From positions 62,001 through 126,000 of the forward strand of contig NZ_RXMA01000007.1 of assembly GCF_003966125.1 (NCBI RefSeq): a stretch of 64,000 nt of DNA, given 5' to 3'. Positions 17,179 through 26,410 of this stretch are shown piece after piece. The notes beneath the pieces are model-generated. The model did not search any database, was not told the DNA's origin, and was given only the letters and a program-made list of their open reading frames with translations. The position numbers and the translations under genes are program-made. The DNA comes from Azospirillum griseum (GTDB taxonomy: Bacteria; Pseudomonadota; Alphaproteobacteria; Azospirillales; Azospirillaceae). How positions within the stretch are numbered: the stretch's first letter is position 1; each line of letters begins with the position of its first letter.

Positions 17179-18681
17179 TCACGCCGTTTCGACCGCGCGC
17201 GGCAGCCGCAGGCGGGCGCGCAGCCCGCCCAGCGGGGAATCCGACAGCTCCAGATCGCCGCCATACAGCCGGGCGAGGTCGCGGGTGACGGCCAGCCCCA
17301 ACCCGGTTCCCGGCACCCGTTCGTCCAACCGCACGCCGGGCATCAGCACCGCCGCGCGCCGGTCGGCGGGCAGGCCGGGGCCGTCATCGTCCACCGTCAC
17401 GATCAACCACGCGTGCGACGGGCCGTCCGGCGGGCCGGGTGGGGAATCGTCGCTGGCCGGGCGGGCGGCGATCACCACGGTGGAGCGCGCCCAGACGCAG
17501 GCGTTGTCCACCAGATTGCCCAGCGTTTCGTCCAGATCCTCGCGCTCCCCGGCGAAACGCAGGTCGGGCGGGGCGTCGGCGGTGATGGTCAGGGCGCGGG
17601 CGGCGTGCAGCTTGGTCATCACGCGGGCCAGCGCGGCGGCGCTGTCGGCCACCGGCGTGTTCAGCCCCGGCATCCCGCGCGAGGCGGCGGCACGGGCGCG
17701 GGCCATGTGATGATCGATGTGGCGGCGCATCTGGGCGATCCGCGCCACCATCGCCGCGCCGCGTTCGGCCCGCGTGGCGGCGTCGGGGCTGTCGAGCGCC
17801 TGGGCCTCGTTCGCCAGCAACGCGAGGTTGGTTTTCAGCGCGTGGGCCAGATTGCCCGCCTGGAGCCGCCCGCGCGCCACGCTGTCCTCGGCGTGGGCCA
17901 ACAGGGCGTTGAGATCGTCCACCAACGGCATGATTTCGCCGGGCATCGCCTCGGTGAAGCGCTTTTCCCGCCCGGCGCGCACGGCGTTCAGGCCCTGGCG
18001 CAGCCGCGACAGCGGCCGCAGGCCGATGTGGACCTGGAACAGCGCCGCCGCGATCAGGGTCAGGGCCAGCACCCCCAGCGACAGGGCCAAGGTCTGGTTG
18101 AAACCGGTCATGATCCGCCCCAGCTCCGCCCGGTCGGCGGCCACGGCGATGCGGATCGGCGCGTCGGGCCGTTCGGGCAGCGCCACCGTGCGTTCCATCA
18201 CCGCCAGGATCTGCCCCGCCGGGCCGGTGACGACGTGCTGGTGCAGGGTGCGCGCCTCCAACCGGTCGGGCGGCAGGGCCAGCACCGTGTCCCAGAGCGA
18301 GCGTGAACTCAGCACCGTTTCGCCCGGAGCCTTATCCCCCGCCACTCGATCTCCTGCCGTGCCGACCTGCCAATAGAGGCCCGACAGCGGGCGACGGAAG
18401 CGCGGGTCGCTCAAGGGCTGGCGCAGCGCCGGGTTGCCCTGGGCGTCCACCTCCAGCGAGGCCGCCAACTGCTCCAGATGGTTCAGCAACTCGTCCTGGA
18501 AGCGCTGGCGCAGCCGCTCGAAAAACAGGTTGGACAGCCCGAAACCGGCGATGGTCAGCGCCAGCGTGATCCACACGGCCGCCCCGGCCAGCAGGCGGAC
18601 GCGCAGCGATTGCGGCCACCCGCCGAACCGGAACCACCGGGACCAGCGCCGATGCGGTGGCACGGGGGACGGCGCGCTCAC
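17179..18681 (-). CDS. PhoQ-like membrane sensor histidine kinase
   Basis: A 500-residue inner-membrane kinase. TM1 is about 31-54, a periplasmic sensor spans about 55-197, TM2 about 198-220, then HAMP-like residues (GLRPLSRLRQGLNAVRAG). The phospho-acceptor is H280 in NLAHALKTNLALLA, a PhoQ-type box. HATPase motifs: ETLGNLVDNA (385-394), VDDDGPGLP, GTGLGLAV. It starts with GTG overlapping the regulator stop by four bases, so it is coupled to the OmpR-type gene. Signal unknown; the neighbouring PepSY protein may modulate it. Confidence 0.93.
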   Translation of the reverse strand: MSAPSPVPPHRRWSRWFRFGGWPQSLRVRLLAGAAVWITLALTIAGFGLSNLFFERLRQRFQDELLNHLEQLAASLEVDAQGNPALRQPLSDPRFRRPLSGLYWQVGTAGDRVAGDKAPGETVLSSRSLWDTVLALPPDRLEARTLHQHVVTGPAGQILAVMERTVALPERPDAPIRIAVAADRAELGRIMTGFNQTLALSLGVLALTLIAAALFQVHIGLRPLSRLRQGLNAVRAGREKRFTEAMPGEIMPLVDDLNALLAHAEDSVARGRLQAGNLAHALKTNLALLANEAQALDSPDAATRAERGAAMVARIAQMRRHIDHHMARARAAASRGMPGLNTPVADSAAALARVMTKLHAARALTITADAPPDLRFAGEREDLDETLGNLVDNACVWARSTVVIAARPASDDSPPGPPDGPSHAWLIVTVDDDGPGLPADRRAAVLMPGVRLDERVPGTGLGLAVTRDLARLYGGDLELSDSPLGGLRARLRLPRAVETA

Positions 18682-19337
18682 GGTTCCTCCAGCCGATAGC
18701 CGAGGCCGCGCACGGTTTTGATGAGGTCGGCCCCGATCTTGCGGCGCAGGCGGCCGACGAACACCTCCACCGTGTTGGAATCGCGGTCGAAATCCTGGGC
18801 GTAGACGTGTTCGATCAGATCGCTGCGCGACACGACCTGCCCCTTGCGGTGCATCAGATAGGACAGCACGCGGTATTCGAAGGCGGTCAGTTCCACCGGC
18901 GCGCCATCGACCGTGACCCGGCCGCTGCGGGTGTCGAGCAGCAGCGGGCCGCAGGCCAGATCGGCGGCGGCGTGGCCCTTGGCCCGGCGGATCAGCGCGC
19001 GGATGCGGGCCAGCAGCTCTTCCATGTTGAAGGGTTTGGCGAGGTAATCGTCGGCCCCGGCGTCGATCCCCTGCACCTTTTCGTGCCAGGAGCCGCGCGC
19101 GGTCAGGATCAGCACCGGGGCCGTCACCCCGCCGTCGCGCCAGCGCCGCAGCACCGACAGCCCGTCGATCCTGGGCAGGCCCAGATCCAGGATGATGGCA
19201 TCGTAGGGTTCGGTTTCGCCCAGAAACTGCCCCTCCTCGCCATCGGCGGCGTGATCGACGGCGTAGCCCTCGCTGCCCAGCCGCTGGGCCAGTTGGCGGG
19301 CCAACTCCGCCGTGTCCTCCACGATCAGCACGCGCAT
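18678..19337 (-). CDS. OmpR/PhoP-family response regulator
   Basis: A 219-residue regulator. The receiver domain has phospho-acceptor D51 (IILDLGLPRIDG) and KPFNMEEL; a winged-helix DNA-binding domain follows from about residue 125 (VELTAFEYRVLSYLMHRKG, then TVEVFVGRLRRKIG and GLGYRL). It is the partner of the overlapping kinase gene and follows the PepSY gene by 3 bp, giving a PepSY-regulator-kinase operon. Targets are not evident; the divergent secreted-protein gene is a likely one. Confidence 0.95.
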   Translation of the reverse strand: MRVLIVEDTAELARQLAQRLGSEGYAVDHAADGEEGQFLGETEPYDAIILDLGLPRIDGLSVLRRWRDGGVTAPVLILTARGSWHEKVQGIDAGADDYLAKPFNMEELLARIRALIRRAKGHAAADLACGPLLLDTRSGRVTVDGAPVELTAFEYRVLSYLMHRKGQVVSRSDLIEHVYAQDFDRDSNTVEVFVGRLRRKIGADLIKTVRGLGYRLEEP

Positions 19338-19340
19338 CGC

Positions 19341-19676
19341 TCACCTCGGTCCGTCGGGATGGTGACGGCGGCCCTTGACGTGGACCAGCGCGCCGGTGGC
19401 GGCGTCATACTCCACCTTCAGGATGCGGCCATCCGCCGCCATCATCTTCAGTTCATAACGCAGGCCGTTGCGCTCCTCCTCCAACTCGACGTCCAGCACC
19501 TCGCCGCCGAACTGCTCCTTGGCCTGGGCGACGATGCGCTCCAGCGGCAGGGCGCGCCCGTCGCGCACCGCCGCGCGGGCGCGGCTGTGGTCGTCCCCGC
19601 TCGCGGCGGCGGGGTGGAGACCGACCAGCGGCACCATCAGGGCAAACGCGGTCAACCAGGAGCGGGTGAGGGGCAT
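19341..19676 (-). CDS. Periplasmic PepSY-domain protein
   Basis: A 111-residue exported protein: signal peptide about 1-25 (WLTAFALMVPLVGLHPAAAS), then one PepSY unit (LPLERIVAQAKEQFGGEVLDV, RNGLRYELKMMAADGRILKV, and DAATGALV) and a basic His/Arg tail. PepSY domains bind or inhibit proteases and often sit beside PhoP/PhoQ-like systems. It is the first gene of the operon, 3 bp from the response regulator. A role as accessory sensor is inferred from context. Confidence 0.9.
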   Translation of the reverse strand: MPLTRSWLTAFALMVPLVGLHPAAASGDDHSRARAAVRDGRALPLERIVAQAKEQFGGEVLDVELEEERNGLRYELKMMAADGRILKVEYDAATGALVHVKGRRHHPDGPR

Positions 19677-19886
19677 GGGCGGGATCTCAAACGGGGTGTC
19701 TGGCCTGATGGGCAGTGTGGGGCCGACAGCCTGAACCCGGGCTGAACGGATGGAAAGAGGGGTTTTTCAGCGATGAACCGGAGGTGAACGCCGCGTTCAG
19801 CCGCGCCTCAGACCGGATCCGGCAGGCTGCGATCCATCGGGCGGCGAACCGCCCGCCCAAACACCCTTCCACCACGGAGATCCCCC

Positions 19887-20291
19887 ATGCGTTCCGTTCG
19901 TCTGTTCGCCGCCGCCGTCCTGCTGTCCGCCATTGCCGTGCCGGTCCTGGCGGACGACGGCCACCCCAAAGCCCCGCAACCCAGCGCCCCGCGCCCCATC
20001 GCCGACGTGGTGTCGGCGGGCGGCGGCACCGTCAGCGGGGCGGTGCAGGCGGTGGGGCCGTCGGGCTTCACCGTCAGCGACGGGCGCGACAGCCTGATCG
20101 TGGCGGCGCGCGGCCTGTCGATGGACGGTTTGCGGGTCGGCGCACCGATCACCGTGGCCGGGCGCATGCACCATGGAACCTTCCGTCCGGTCCAGATCAT
20201 CCGCGAGGACGGGACCAGCGTCAGCCGCAACGACCGCCACGACGGCGGGCGGGACCGCCGCCGCCACGATGATGGCCACAATGATGATTGA
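19887..20291 (+). CDS. Small secreted protein with OB-fold-like core and charged tail
   Basis: A 134-residue protein with signal peptide MRSVRLFAAAVLLSAIAVPV ending LADD. The middle (TVSGAVQAVGPSGFTVSDGR through GAPITVAGRMHHGTFRPVQI) has the alternating small/hydrophobic pattern of a five-strand OB-like barrel, as in YgiW/BOF-type periplasmic proteins. The last 25 residues are dense in His, Arg, Asp and Asn. It is divergent from the PepSY-regulator-kinase operon, so it may be controlled by it. Family assignment is tentative. Confidence 0.72.
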   Translation: MRSVRLFAAAVLLSAIAVPVLADDGHPKAPQPSAPRPIADVVSAGGGTVSGAVQAVGPSGFTVSDGRDSLIVAARGLSMDGLRVGAPITVAGRMHHGTFRPVQIIREDGTSVSRNDRHDGGRDRRRHDDGHNDD

Positions 20292-20300
20292 TCCCAAACC

Positions 20301-21743
20301 CTACAAAGCCGGGGAGCGGGTCGGGGCGGGCAGCGCCAGCGGCGTTTCCAGACAGACCTGGTCCCGGCCCTGGTGTTTGGCCTGATACAGCGCCTCGTCG
20401 GCGCGCAGCAGCAGGCTGTCCACCGTGTCATTGGGCCGCAGGCTGGCGACGCCGACGCTGACGCTGTGCGGCCAACCGGTGGCAAAGATGTGGCCGCGCA
20501 CCGCCTCGCACAGCCGCCGGGCGACGATCAGCGCCGCTTCCGCGTCGGTTTCCGGGCAGAGGATCAAGAATTCCTCCCCGCCCCAGCGGGCCACCACATC
20601 GATGCTGCGGGTGCTGGCCCGCGCGATGGCGGCGAATTCCCGCAACATCCGGTCGCCCGCCAGATGGCCGAGCCGGTCGTTGACCCGTTTGAAATGGTCC
20701 AGATCGCACATGATGACCGACAGCGGGCGTTTGTGGCGCGTCGCCCGCTCGATCTCCTTGGCGAAACGGTCGTTCAGGCTGGCGCGGTTGGCCAGACCGG
20801 TCAAGGCGTCGGTCTGCGAGGCCACCGCCAAGGTCCGGTTCAGCCGGTACAGCTTGGCGATCCAGAACAGGCTGGTCAGCAACACCAGGGTGAAGGCCAG
20901 GGCGATCTTCTGCATCAGATCGCGATCCAGGCCGGTTTGCACGGTGATGGCAACGTGCCGGTTGGCGATCAGCGCCCGATCCTGCGGCGTGAGGGTGGCG
21001 ATGGCCCGGTTGAGGCGATCGCGCAACTCCGGGGCGCTTTTCAGCACACCGATGCGCAGATGGTTGTCGTAGCCGGGGATTTGCCCGGCGATCTTCAGGT
21101 TGAACCACCCCTCCGTCTTGATGGTGTAGACCGCCACGGTCAGGGAGCGGATGGTCAGATCGGCCTTGCCGCGCGACAGCAGGGCAAAGGCGTCGGCCTC
21201 GCTGTCGGTCAGCAGGATGCGCAGATTGGGATAATCGCGCCGCACCCGCTCCTCGATCGAGGTGCCTTTGGGCAGCACCAGCGTTTCATCCGACAACCCG
21301 GCCAGATCGGCAACGAAGGGATGATGTTCGTGGGTGATGATGACGTTGGGGTCGGTGAACAGCGGTTCGGTGAACAGCAGCCACGCGTCGCGCTTGGGCG
21401 TCTGGTTCAGGAAATTCAACAGGGTGCAGGCCCCGGCCTTCGACTGGCCGATGCTCTCCTCCCAATCCTTGGTCGGAACCAGATTCAAGGATAGGCCCGC
21501 CCGCCCGGCAACCAGCCGCAGCAGATCGCCGCCGATGCCGACATGCTGCCCCTGCGGAGTCAGGCTGTCGTAGGGCGGCCAATCGGGATCGACGCAGTAG
21601 GACACCGGTGCGGTGTCGCCCACCATTGCCGATCCGACCGCCACCGCGACCGGAGGTGTCCCGTCGCCCCGCCCGGCGGTGGGGGACAGCGCTAGCGCGC
21701 ACAGGGCGGCAACAACGATCTTGCGGGCGAACGGCAACAGCAT
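20301..21743 (-). CDS. Diguanylate cyclase with periplasmic amino-acid-binding-type sensor
   Basis: A 480-residue inner-membrane enzyme that makes cyclic di-GMP from GTP. A signal-anchor at 1-25 precedes a family 3 solute-binding domain (about 48-270; VSYCVDPDWPPYDSLTPQG, GIGGDLLRLVAGRAGLSLNL) acting as periplasmic sensor. A membrane helix follows near 282-300 (IALAFTLVLLTSLFWI), then the GGDEF domain from about 315 with active site GGEEF at 388-392 and an inhibitory RxxD site (RSID, 379-382). The catalytic and feedback sites are therefore intact. It is a single gene convergent with the small secreted protein. Ligand unknown. Confidence 0.93.
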   Translation of the reverse strand: MLLPFARKIVVAALCALALSPTAGRGDGTPPVAVAVGSAMVGDTAPVSYCVDPDWPPYDSLTPQGQHVGIGGDLLRLVAGRAGLSLNLVPTKDWEESIGQSKAGACTLLNFLNQTPKRDAWLLFTEPLFTDPNVIITHEHHPFVADLAGLSDETLVLPKGTSIEERVRRDYPNLRILLTDSEADAFALLSRGKADLTIRSLTVAVYTIKTEGWFNLKIAGQIPGYDNHLRIGVLKSAPELRDRLNRAIATLTPQDRALIANRHVAITVQTGLDRDLMQKIALAFTLVLLTSLFWIAKLYRLNRTLAVASQTDALTGLANRASLNDRFAKEIERATRHKRPLSVIMCDLDHFKRVNDRLGHLAGDRMLREFAAIARASTRSIDVVARWGGEEFLILCPETDAEAALIVARRLCEAVRGHIFATGWPHSVSVGVASLRPNDTVDSLLLRADEALYQAKHQGRDQVCLETPLALPAPTRSPAL

Positions 21744-21911
21744 GAGCCTATCACGGTGACAACAAGTCCGGGTTCATACCCGAGTGTGTCGCCATGATAG
21801 CCCGTTGATGGTGCAACAGGCCATCGGTCGAACAGCAACAAGTTGCGACACGCGGTCACCGGGGGCAAATCCCGCGCGTCTCAACTTCTGGTCGATTGCC
21901 TCAAAGGTGGA

Positions 21912-22502
21912 TCAGATCAGCTCGACCCGCTGGGCCACCGGCGCGTCGTCCGACCCGACCGCCAGATACCGGACATCCTCGCCATCGGCGACGATCTCCA
22001 GCCCGGACAGGCGCAGGGTGGCGCGGTCGAAAAACACGTCGGCCCCATCCTCCCACGGTTCGATCAGGCCGGACTGGCTGTCCAGATTGTACCAACGCAC
22101 GGTTCCATAGGCCATCACCGCCGGACCCGACGGTTCAACCACACGCTCGCGACGTTCACGCGGCGGCTTGGGCTGGCGCGGCGGCTGGGCGACGGCCGGG
22201 GCCGTGTCGGCACCCTCCAGAGCGGGGCCGCGCGGCGGGCGGGCCGGGCGCGGGCGCGGGGCGGGCGGGTTTTCCGGTGGCGTCACCGAATGAATGGCGA
22301 CCACCTGCGGACCCTTGGCCCCCTGGGCCATGTCGCAGACCAGAACCGTGCCTTCCACCGGGTTGGGAAGAGAGGCGGCGGCCAGAACGGAGGCGTGGAG
22401 GAAAGCCTCACCCGTGCCGTCGGCCAAACGCACGAAACCGAACCCTTTTTCCGGCTTGAACCATTTCACCGTCGCCGTGACGTTTTTCAACTCGTCGCTC
22501 AA
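21912..22502 (-). CDS. Protein with two cold-shock domains
   Basis: A 196-residue nucleic-acid-binding protein. The first cold-shock domain has a canonical RNP1 (ATVKWFKPEKGFGFVRLADG), then FLHASVL. A Pro/Arg-rich linker (about 75-130) leads to a divergent second domain (YGTVRWYNLDSQSGLIEPWE) where the aromatic RNP residues are mostly lost. The preferred start is TTG at 22502, which gives the usual short N-terminus (SDELKNVTATVKWF) with AGGGAAG upstream; GTG at 22571 would add 23 residues without a ribosome site. Two-domain forms with a degenerate second copy are common in alphaproteobacteria. Confidence 0.86.
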   Translation of the reverse strand: MSDELKNVTATVKWFKPEKGFGFVRLADGTGEAFLHASVLAAASLPNPVEGTVLVCDMAQGAKGPQVVAIHSVTPPENPPAPRPRPARPPRGPALEGADTAPAVAQPPRQPKPPRERRERVVEPSGPAVMAYGTVRWYNLDSQSGLIEPWEDGADVFFDRATLRLSGLEIVADGEDVRYLAVGSDDAPVAQRVELI

Positions 22503-22698
22503 TGCTCTTCCCTTTCGCGTCCCGAAGGCCGGGGCGGGCGGCGGGCTTGAATCCCGAAGCGGCAGGGACACAGCGCGCGTCGCGACCGCAGAACAGTCCC
22601 GGCTGATCGCACCCTACCATAAAACCTGTGGGGGATAGCCAGCGCGGCTTGCGGTTTTGCCCCCGGTCGGCGCGAAATTCCGCCCCAACCGCGACCGA

Positions 22699-23580
22699 TC
22701 AGCCCCCGGCGATCCAGGGGTGGCGTTTGGCCAGCGCGATGAAGGCGCGCAGGGCGGGGGAATGGCGGCGGCCTGACACCGTCACCAACCGGATGTCGCG
22801 GGCGATTTCCGGCTCCACGATCACCCGTGTGGCGATTCCCGGCAGAATCGGCAGATATTCCGGCATCACCGCGCAGCCCATCCCGGCCAGAATCAGGGCC
22901 TGGACCCAATCCTCGCGCTCCGTGGCGTAGCAGACGCGGACATCGACCGTGTCGGGCAGGCCCAGGGCGGAGAAATGATCGGGGTACTCGCAGTTGACGC
23001 GCGACAGGTAATCCTCCCCCTGCAATTCCTGATAGGGCACGCGGTCCATCGCCTCGAATCGGTGGCCGGGGGCGAAGGCGACGGTGTAGCGCTCGCGGTA
23101 GAGGGCCTCATGGTCGCAGCGGTCGGGCAGGTCGGGCAGACCGACGAAGGCGACGTCCAGTTCCCCCTCCATCAACAGCCGCACCACCTCGCGCCCCGGC
23201 GCGTCCTTCAGCGTCACCTCGACGTTCGGCAAATCGTGGTGCACGCGCTTGAGGAATTCCACCATCCGCCCCGGCCCGATGGTGCACATCAACCCGACCC
23301 GCAGCGGGGCGTGATCCAGCTTGCGCCAGCATTCGGCCTGATGCCGGGCCATTTCGCTGGCGTTGAACACCGCCTCCAGATGCGGGCGCATCAGGCGGCC
23401 CAGATCGGTCAGATGGGTCAACCCGCGTTCGCGCCGGAACAGCGGCCCGCCCAGTTCATCCTCCAGCTTCTTGATCGCCTTGGTCAACGATGGTTGAGTC
23501 ACCCCGCAGGCGTCGGCGGCGCGGGTGAAGTTCAAGCTTTGGCACAGGGCCATGAAGTACTGAACCTGATGAATTTCCAT
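22699..23580 (-). CDS. LysR-family transcriptional regulator
   Basis: A 293-residue regulator. The N-terminal helix-turn-helix (LNFTRAADACGVTQPSLTKA, residues about 17-36) is followed by the linker helix and the LysR effector-binding domain (LRVGLMCTIGPGRMVEFLKR; PEYLPILPGIATRVI). It resembles the OxyR/HcaR side of the family but lacks an obvious redox Cys pair context. It is transcribed away from the pabC gene 230 bp to the right; no target is evident. Confidence 0.92.
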   Translation of the reverse strand: MEIHQVQYFMALCQSLNFTRAADACGVTQPSLTKAIKKLEDELGGPLFRRERGLTHLTDLGRLMRPHLEAVFNASEMARHQAECWRKLDHAPLRVGLMCTIGPGRMVEFLKRVHHDLPNVEVTLKDAPGREVVRLLMEGELDVAFVGLPDLPDRCDHEALYRERYTVAFAPGHRFEAMDRVPYQELQGEDYLSRVNCEYPDHFSALGLPDTVDVRVCYATEREDWVQALILAGMGCAVMPEYLPILPGIATRVIVEPEIARDIRLVTVSGRRHSPALRAFIALAKRHPWIAGG

Positions 23581-23806
23581 CCCACCAACCCGCCGCCTGT
23601 GATGGCCCCGTCGCCGTTGGGGCCTTGTCCGCTACGCTTGTACGCAAGCCGGTGGTGGGAGGGTACGGAAAACCGTCGCGCTCACGAAGTCGTTACGGGA
23701 AGCGTCGCCTCTGCCGCTGAACGGCGGTTGACCGCGCCACCGCCCCGGTTGCGAACCCGTCCGCCCCTCTGTAGGAAGCGGGGGGAACGGTGGAAGCACG
23801 GGGGCG

Positions 23807-24625
23807 ATGATGCGGGTTTGGCTGGATGGCCGGTTGCAGGAGGTCGAAACGGCGCGCATCGACCCGCGCGACCGGGGGTTCACGCTTGGCGACGGCCTGT
23901 TCGAAACGGTGCGCATCGCGCGCGGCGATCCCCAGCGCTTTGACCGGCATCTGGCGCGTTTGCGCCGGGGGGCTGATCTTCTGGGCATCGCGGTGCCTGT
24001 CTCCGACGCCGAACTGCGCGGGGCGGTGGCCGATCTGTGCGCCGCCGAAGGGATGGCGGATGCGGTGCTGCGCATCACCCTGACGCAAGGACCGGCGGCG
24101 CGCGGGTTGCTGCCGCCGCCCCAACCGGCCCCGACGCTGCTGCTGTCGGTGGCACCGGTTCCGCCGCCGCTGCCACCGGCCCAACTGATTGTGGCACGCG
24201 ACACACGGCGCAACGAGCTTTCGCCGCTGAGCCGGGTCAAGTCGCTGAACTATTTGGACAATGTTCTGGCCCGGCGGGAGGCTGAACGGCGCGGCGGGAA
24301 CGAGGCCGTGCTGCTGAACAGCGTCGGGCGCGTGGCCGAGACCTCGATCGCCAACCTGTTCCTGGTGCGGAACGGGCAACTGGTGACTCCGCCGGTCGCC
24401 GAAGGTGCCCTGCCGGGCGTTCTGCGCGCCGCCATCCTCGAGGCGCAGGAGGTGATCGAGCAACCGGTCGAGGTTGCCGACCTGCTGGCGGCGGATGAGA
24501 TCGTTCTCAGCAACAGCCTTGGCCTGCGTCCGGTGGTGTCGCTGGAGCGCCTCCCGGTCGGCGACGGGCAGCCGGGGCCGTTCTGCGCGGCGCTCGCCCG
24601 GCGGTTGAGTCCGACGGCGGAGTGA
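23807..24625 (+). CDS. pabC: Aminodeoxychorismate lyase-type aminotransferase class IV
   Basis: A 272-residue PLP enzyme. In folate synthesis PabC releases pyruvate from 4-amino-4-deoxychorismate to give p-aminobenzoate. Motifs: the N-terminal GFTLGDGLFETVRI, the PLP lysine in SRVKSLNYLDN (about residue 146) and the C-terminal LSNSLGLRPV. Length is normal for the family. The following gene is pabB-type, which supports PabC over a D-amino-acid or branched-chain aminotransferase. Two ATGs at 23807 and 23810 cannot be separated. Confidence 0.87.
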   Translation: MMRVWLDGRLQEVETARIDPRDRGFTLGDGLFETVRIARGDPQRFDRHLARLRRGADLLGIAVPVSDAELRGAVADLCAAEGMADAVLRITLTQGPAARGLLPPPQPAPTLLLSVAPVPPPLPPAQLIVARDTRRNELSPLSRVKSLNYLDNVLARREAERRGGNEAVLLNSVGRVAETSIANLFLVRNGQLVTPPVAEGALPGVLRAAILEAQEVIEQPVEVADLLAADEIVLSNSLGLRPVVSLERLPVGDGQPGPFCAALARRLSPTAE

Positions 24626-24752
24626 TCCAGCGGAAACGCCGCGTCGCCGCGCCACCGGCAGACGGGCGTTGCCGACCCGGACCATCCCCTTTATGGATGG
24701 GGCCGCCCTTTGCCGGGCGGCGGCATTCCCAGGGGCAAGGCGAAGGAAACCC

Positions 24753-26243
24753 GTGTTCGACCGTTCGATGATCGCGGAGGCCTGGATCGACGGCTCCGGC
24801 CTGCTGATCCAGGACATTCCCTATCGTGACCCTGTGGCGGCCTTCGCCCCCTGGTCGGGTGAGCCGCTCGCCGCGTTGCTGCACAGCGCCGCCGACGCAG
24901 GCGGGCGCGGGCGTTTCACCATTCTGGCGGTCGAGCCGTTCCGCCGCCTGGAAGCGTCCGGCGGCGTCGTGTCGGTCGATGGTCAGCCGGTGGACGGCGA
25001 CCCCTTCACCGTGCTGCACGACCATCTGGCCTCCTGCCGACTGACGGCGGGGGCCGACCCGTCGGTCCTGCCGGTCCCCTTCCGCACCGGGGCCGTCGGC
25101 TTCCTCGGCTATGGGCTGGGGCGGGTGCTGGAACGGTTGCCCTGCCGCCACCCCGATGACAGCGGTCTGCCCGACCTGCTGTTCGGCCTCTACGACACCG
25201 CGATCGTTTTCGACGAACGGGACAAGCGCGGCTGGATCCTGTCGAGCGGCTTTCCCGAGCGTGACCCCGCCGCCCGCCGCACCCGCGCCCACGCGCGCTT
25301 GCGGGCCGTGGCGGACCGGCTGGCAGCCGCCCCGGTGCTGCCACCGCCCGCAGCCACCGCGACGGCAACGACAGGGTGGCGGCCCGAACTGGATCGCGGA
25401 TCCTATGAGCGGCGCGTGGCGCGGGTGCTTGACTACATTGGTGCCGGTGATGTCTTCCAGGCCAACGTCACCGGGCGTTTTCTGGCGGATCGACCCGTCG
25501 GGCTGACGGTGTTCGACCTGTACCGTCGGCTGCTGGCGCTCAGCCCCGCCCCCTTCGCCGCCTGTCTGGTCTGGAGGGATGGGGAAGGGCAGGGGGTGGG
25601 GCCAGGGATGGGGCCAGGGATTGGGTTGGCCAGCGCCTCGCCCGAACGTTTTCTCTGCTTGACCGCCGACGGCCGGATCGAAACCCGGCCGATCAAGGGA
25701 ACCCGGCCGCGCGGCACCACCCCGGCGGAGGACGCGGCCCTGGCCGAGGAACTGGCGGGAAGCGTCAAGGACCGGGCGGAAAACCTGATGATCACCGACC
25801 TGTTGCGCAACGACATCGGCCGGGTCGCCCGCATCGGCAGCGTGCGGGTGCCAACGCTGTGCGCGGTGGAGCGCTTCGCCTCCGTTCACCATCTGGTGTC
25901 GGTGGTCGAGGGGCGGTTGCGCGCCGGTCTGGGGCCGGTTGACCTGCTGCGCGCGACCTTTCCCGGCGGGTCCGTCACCGGCGCACCCAAGATACGGGCC
26001 ATGGAAATCATCGACGAGGTGGAGGAGGCACGGCGCGGGGCCTATTGCGGGGCAATCGCCTGGATCGGGTTCGACGGGGCGATGGACAGCAGCGTCGTCA
26101 TCCGCACCTTGAGCGTCACCGCCGACCGGGTGATCGCCCAGGCCGGAGGTGGCATCGTCGCCGATTCCGATCCCGGTCGCGAGCATGAGGAGATGATGGT
26201 GAAGATCGCCCCCTTGCTGCGCGCCCTGGACGGCGGCGGCTGA
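24753..26243 (+). CDS. pabB: Aminodeoxychorismate synthase component I
   Basis: A 496-residue chorismate-binding enzyme that aminates chorismate for folate synthesis. The motif PIKGTRPRG places Lys315 as the PabB-type nucleophile (TrpE has Ala here), so this is PabB rather than anthranilate synthase. Other family motifs: LMITDLLRNDIGRVA, TFPGGSVTGAPKIRAMEIID, and GGGIVADSDP. The GTG at 24753 has AAGGA 5 nt upstream; a longer frame from 24669 lacks this. A Gly/Pro-rich insertion (GVGPGMGPGIG) near residue 285 comes from a 12-bp tandem repeat. No glutaminase (pabA) is adjacent. Confidence 0.92.
   Translation: MFDRSMIAEAWIDGSGLLIQDIPYRDPVAAFAPWSGEPLAALLHSAADAGGRGRFTILAVEPFRRLEASGGVVSVDGQPVDGDPFTVLHDHLASCRLTAGADPSVLPVPFRTGAVGFLGYGLGRVLERLPCRHPDDSGLPDLLFGLYDTAIVFDERDKRGWILSSGFPERDPAARRTRAHARLRAVADRLAAAPVLPPPAATATATTGWRPELDRGSYERRVARVLDYIGAGDVFQANVTGRFLADRPVGLTVFDLYRRLLALSPAPFAACLVWRDGEGQGVGPGMGPGIGLASASPERFLCLTADGRIETRPIKGTRPRGTTPAEDAALAEELAGSVKDRAENLMITDLLRNDIGRVARIGSVRVPTLCAVERFASVHHLVSVVEGRLRAGLGPVDLLRATFPGGSVTGAPKIRAMEIIDEVEEARRGAYCGAIAWIGFDGAMDSSVVIRTLSVTADRVIAQAGGGIVADSDPGREHEEMMVKIAPLLRALDGGG
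25597..25620 (+). repeat. 12-bp tandem repeat inside pabB
   Basis: Two perfect copies of TGGGGCCAGGGA (25597-25608 and 25609-25620). The unit length is a multiple of three, so copy-number change would add or remove four residues without a frameshift. Confidence 0.75.
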
Positions 26244-26410
26244 GGCCCAAGACCGGACCACCCACCACCACCCGCAGAGCAACCGTGCAAACGTCGGCTT
26301 GACACGCGTTCGTGGTATCCGATAGCGTTGAAGGCCAGGGGATGTGCGATCTCCCCGTGAGGCTTCGGCCCAAGCATCGCGTCCAGGCCCCACACATTTG
26401 GGAGGACGAC

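Noticed and set aside
17179-19344. Apparent single 721-codon regulator-kinase fusion
   Set aside because: The N-terminal third is out of frame with the true OmpR-type regulator; two overlapping genes explain the region.
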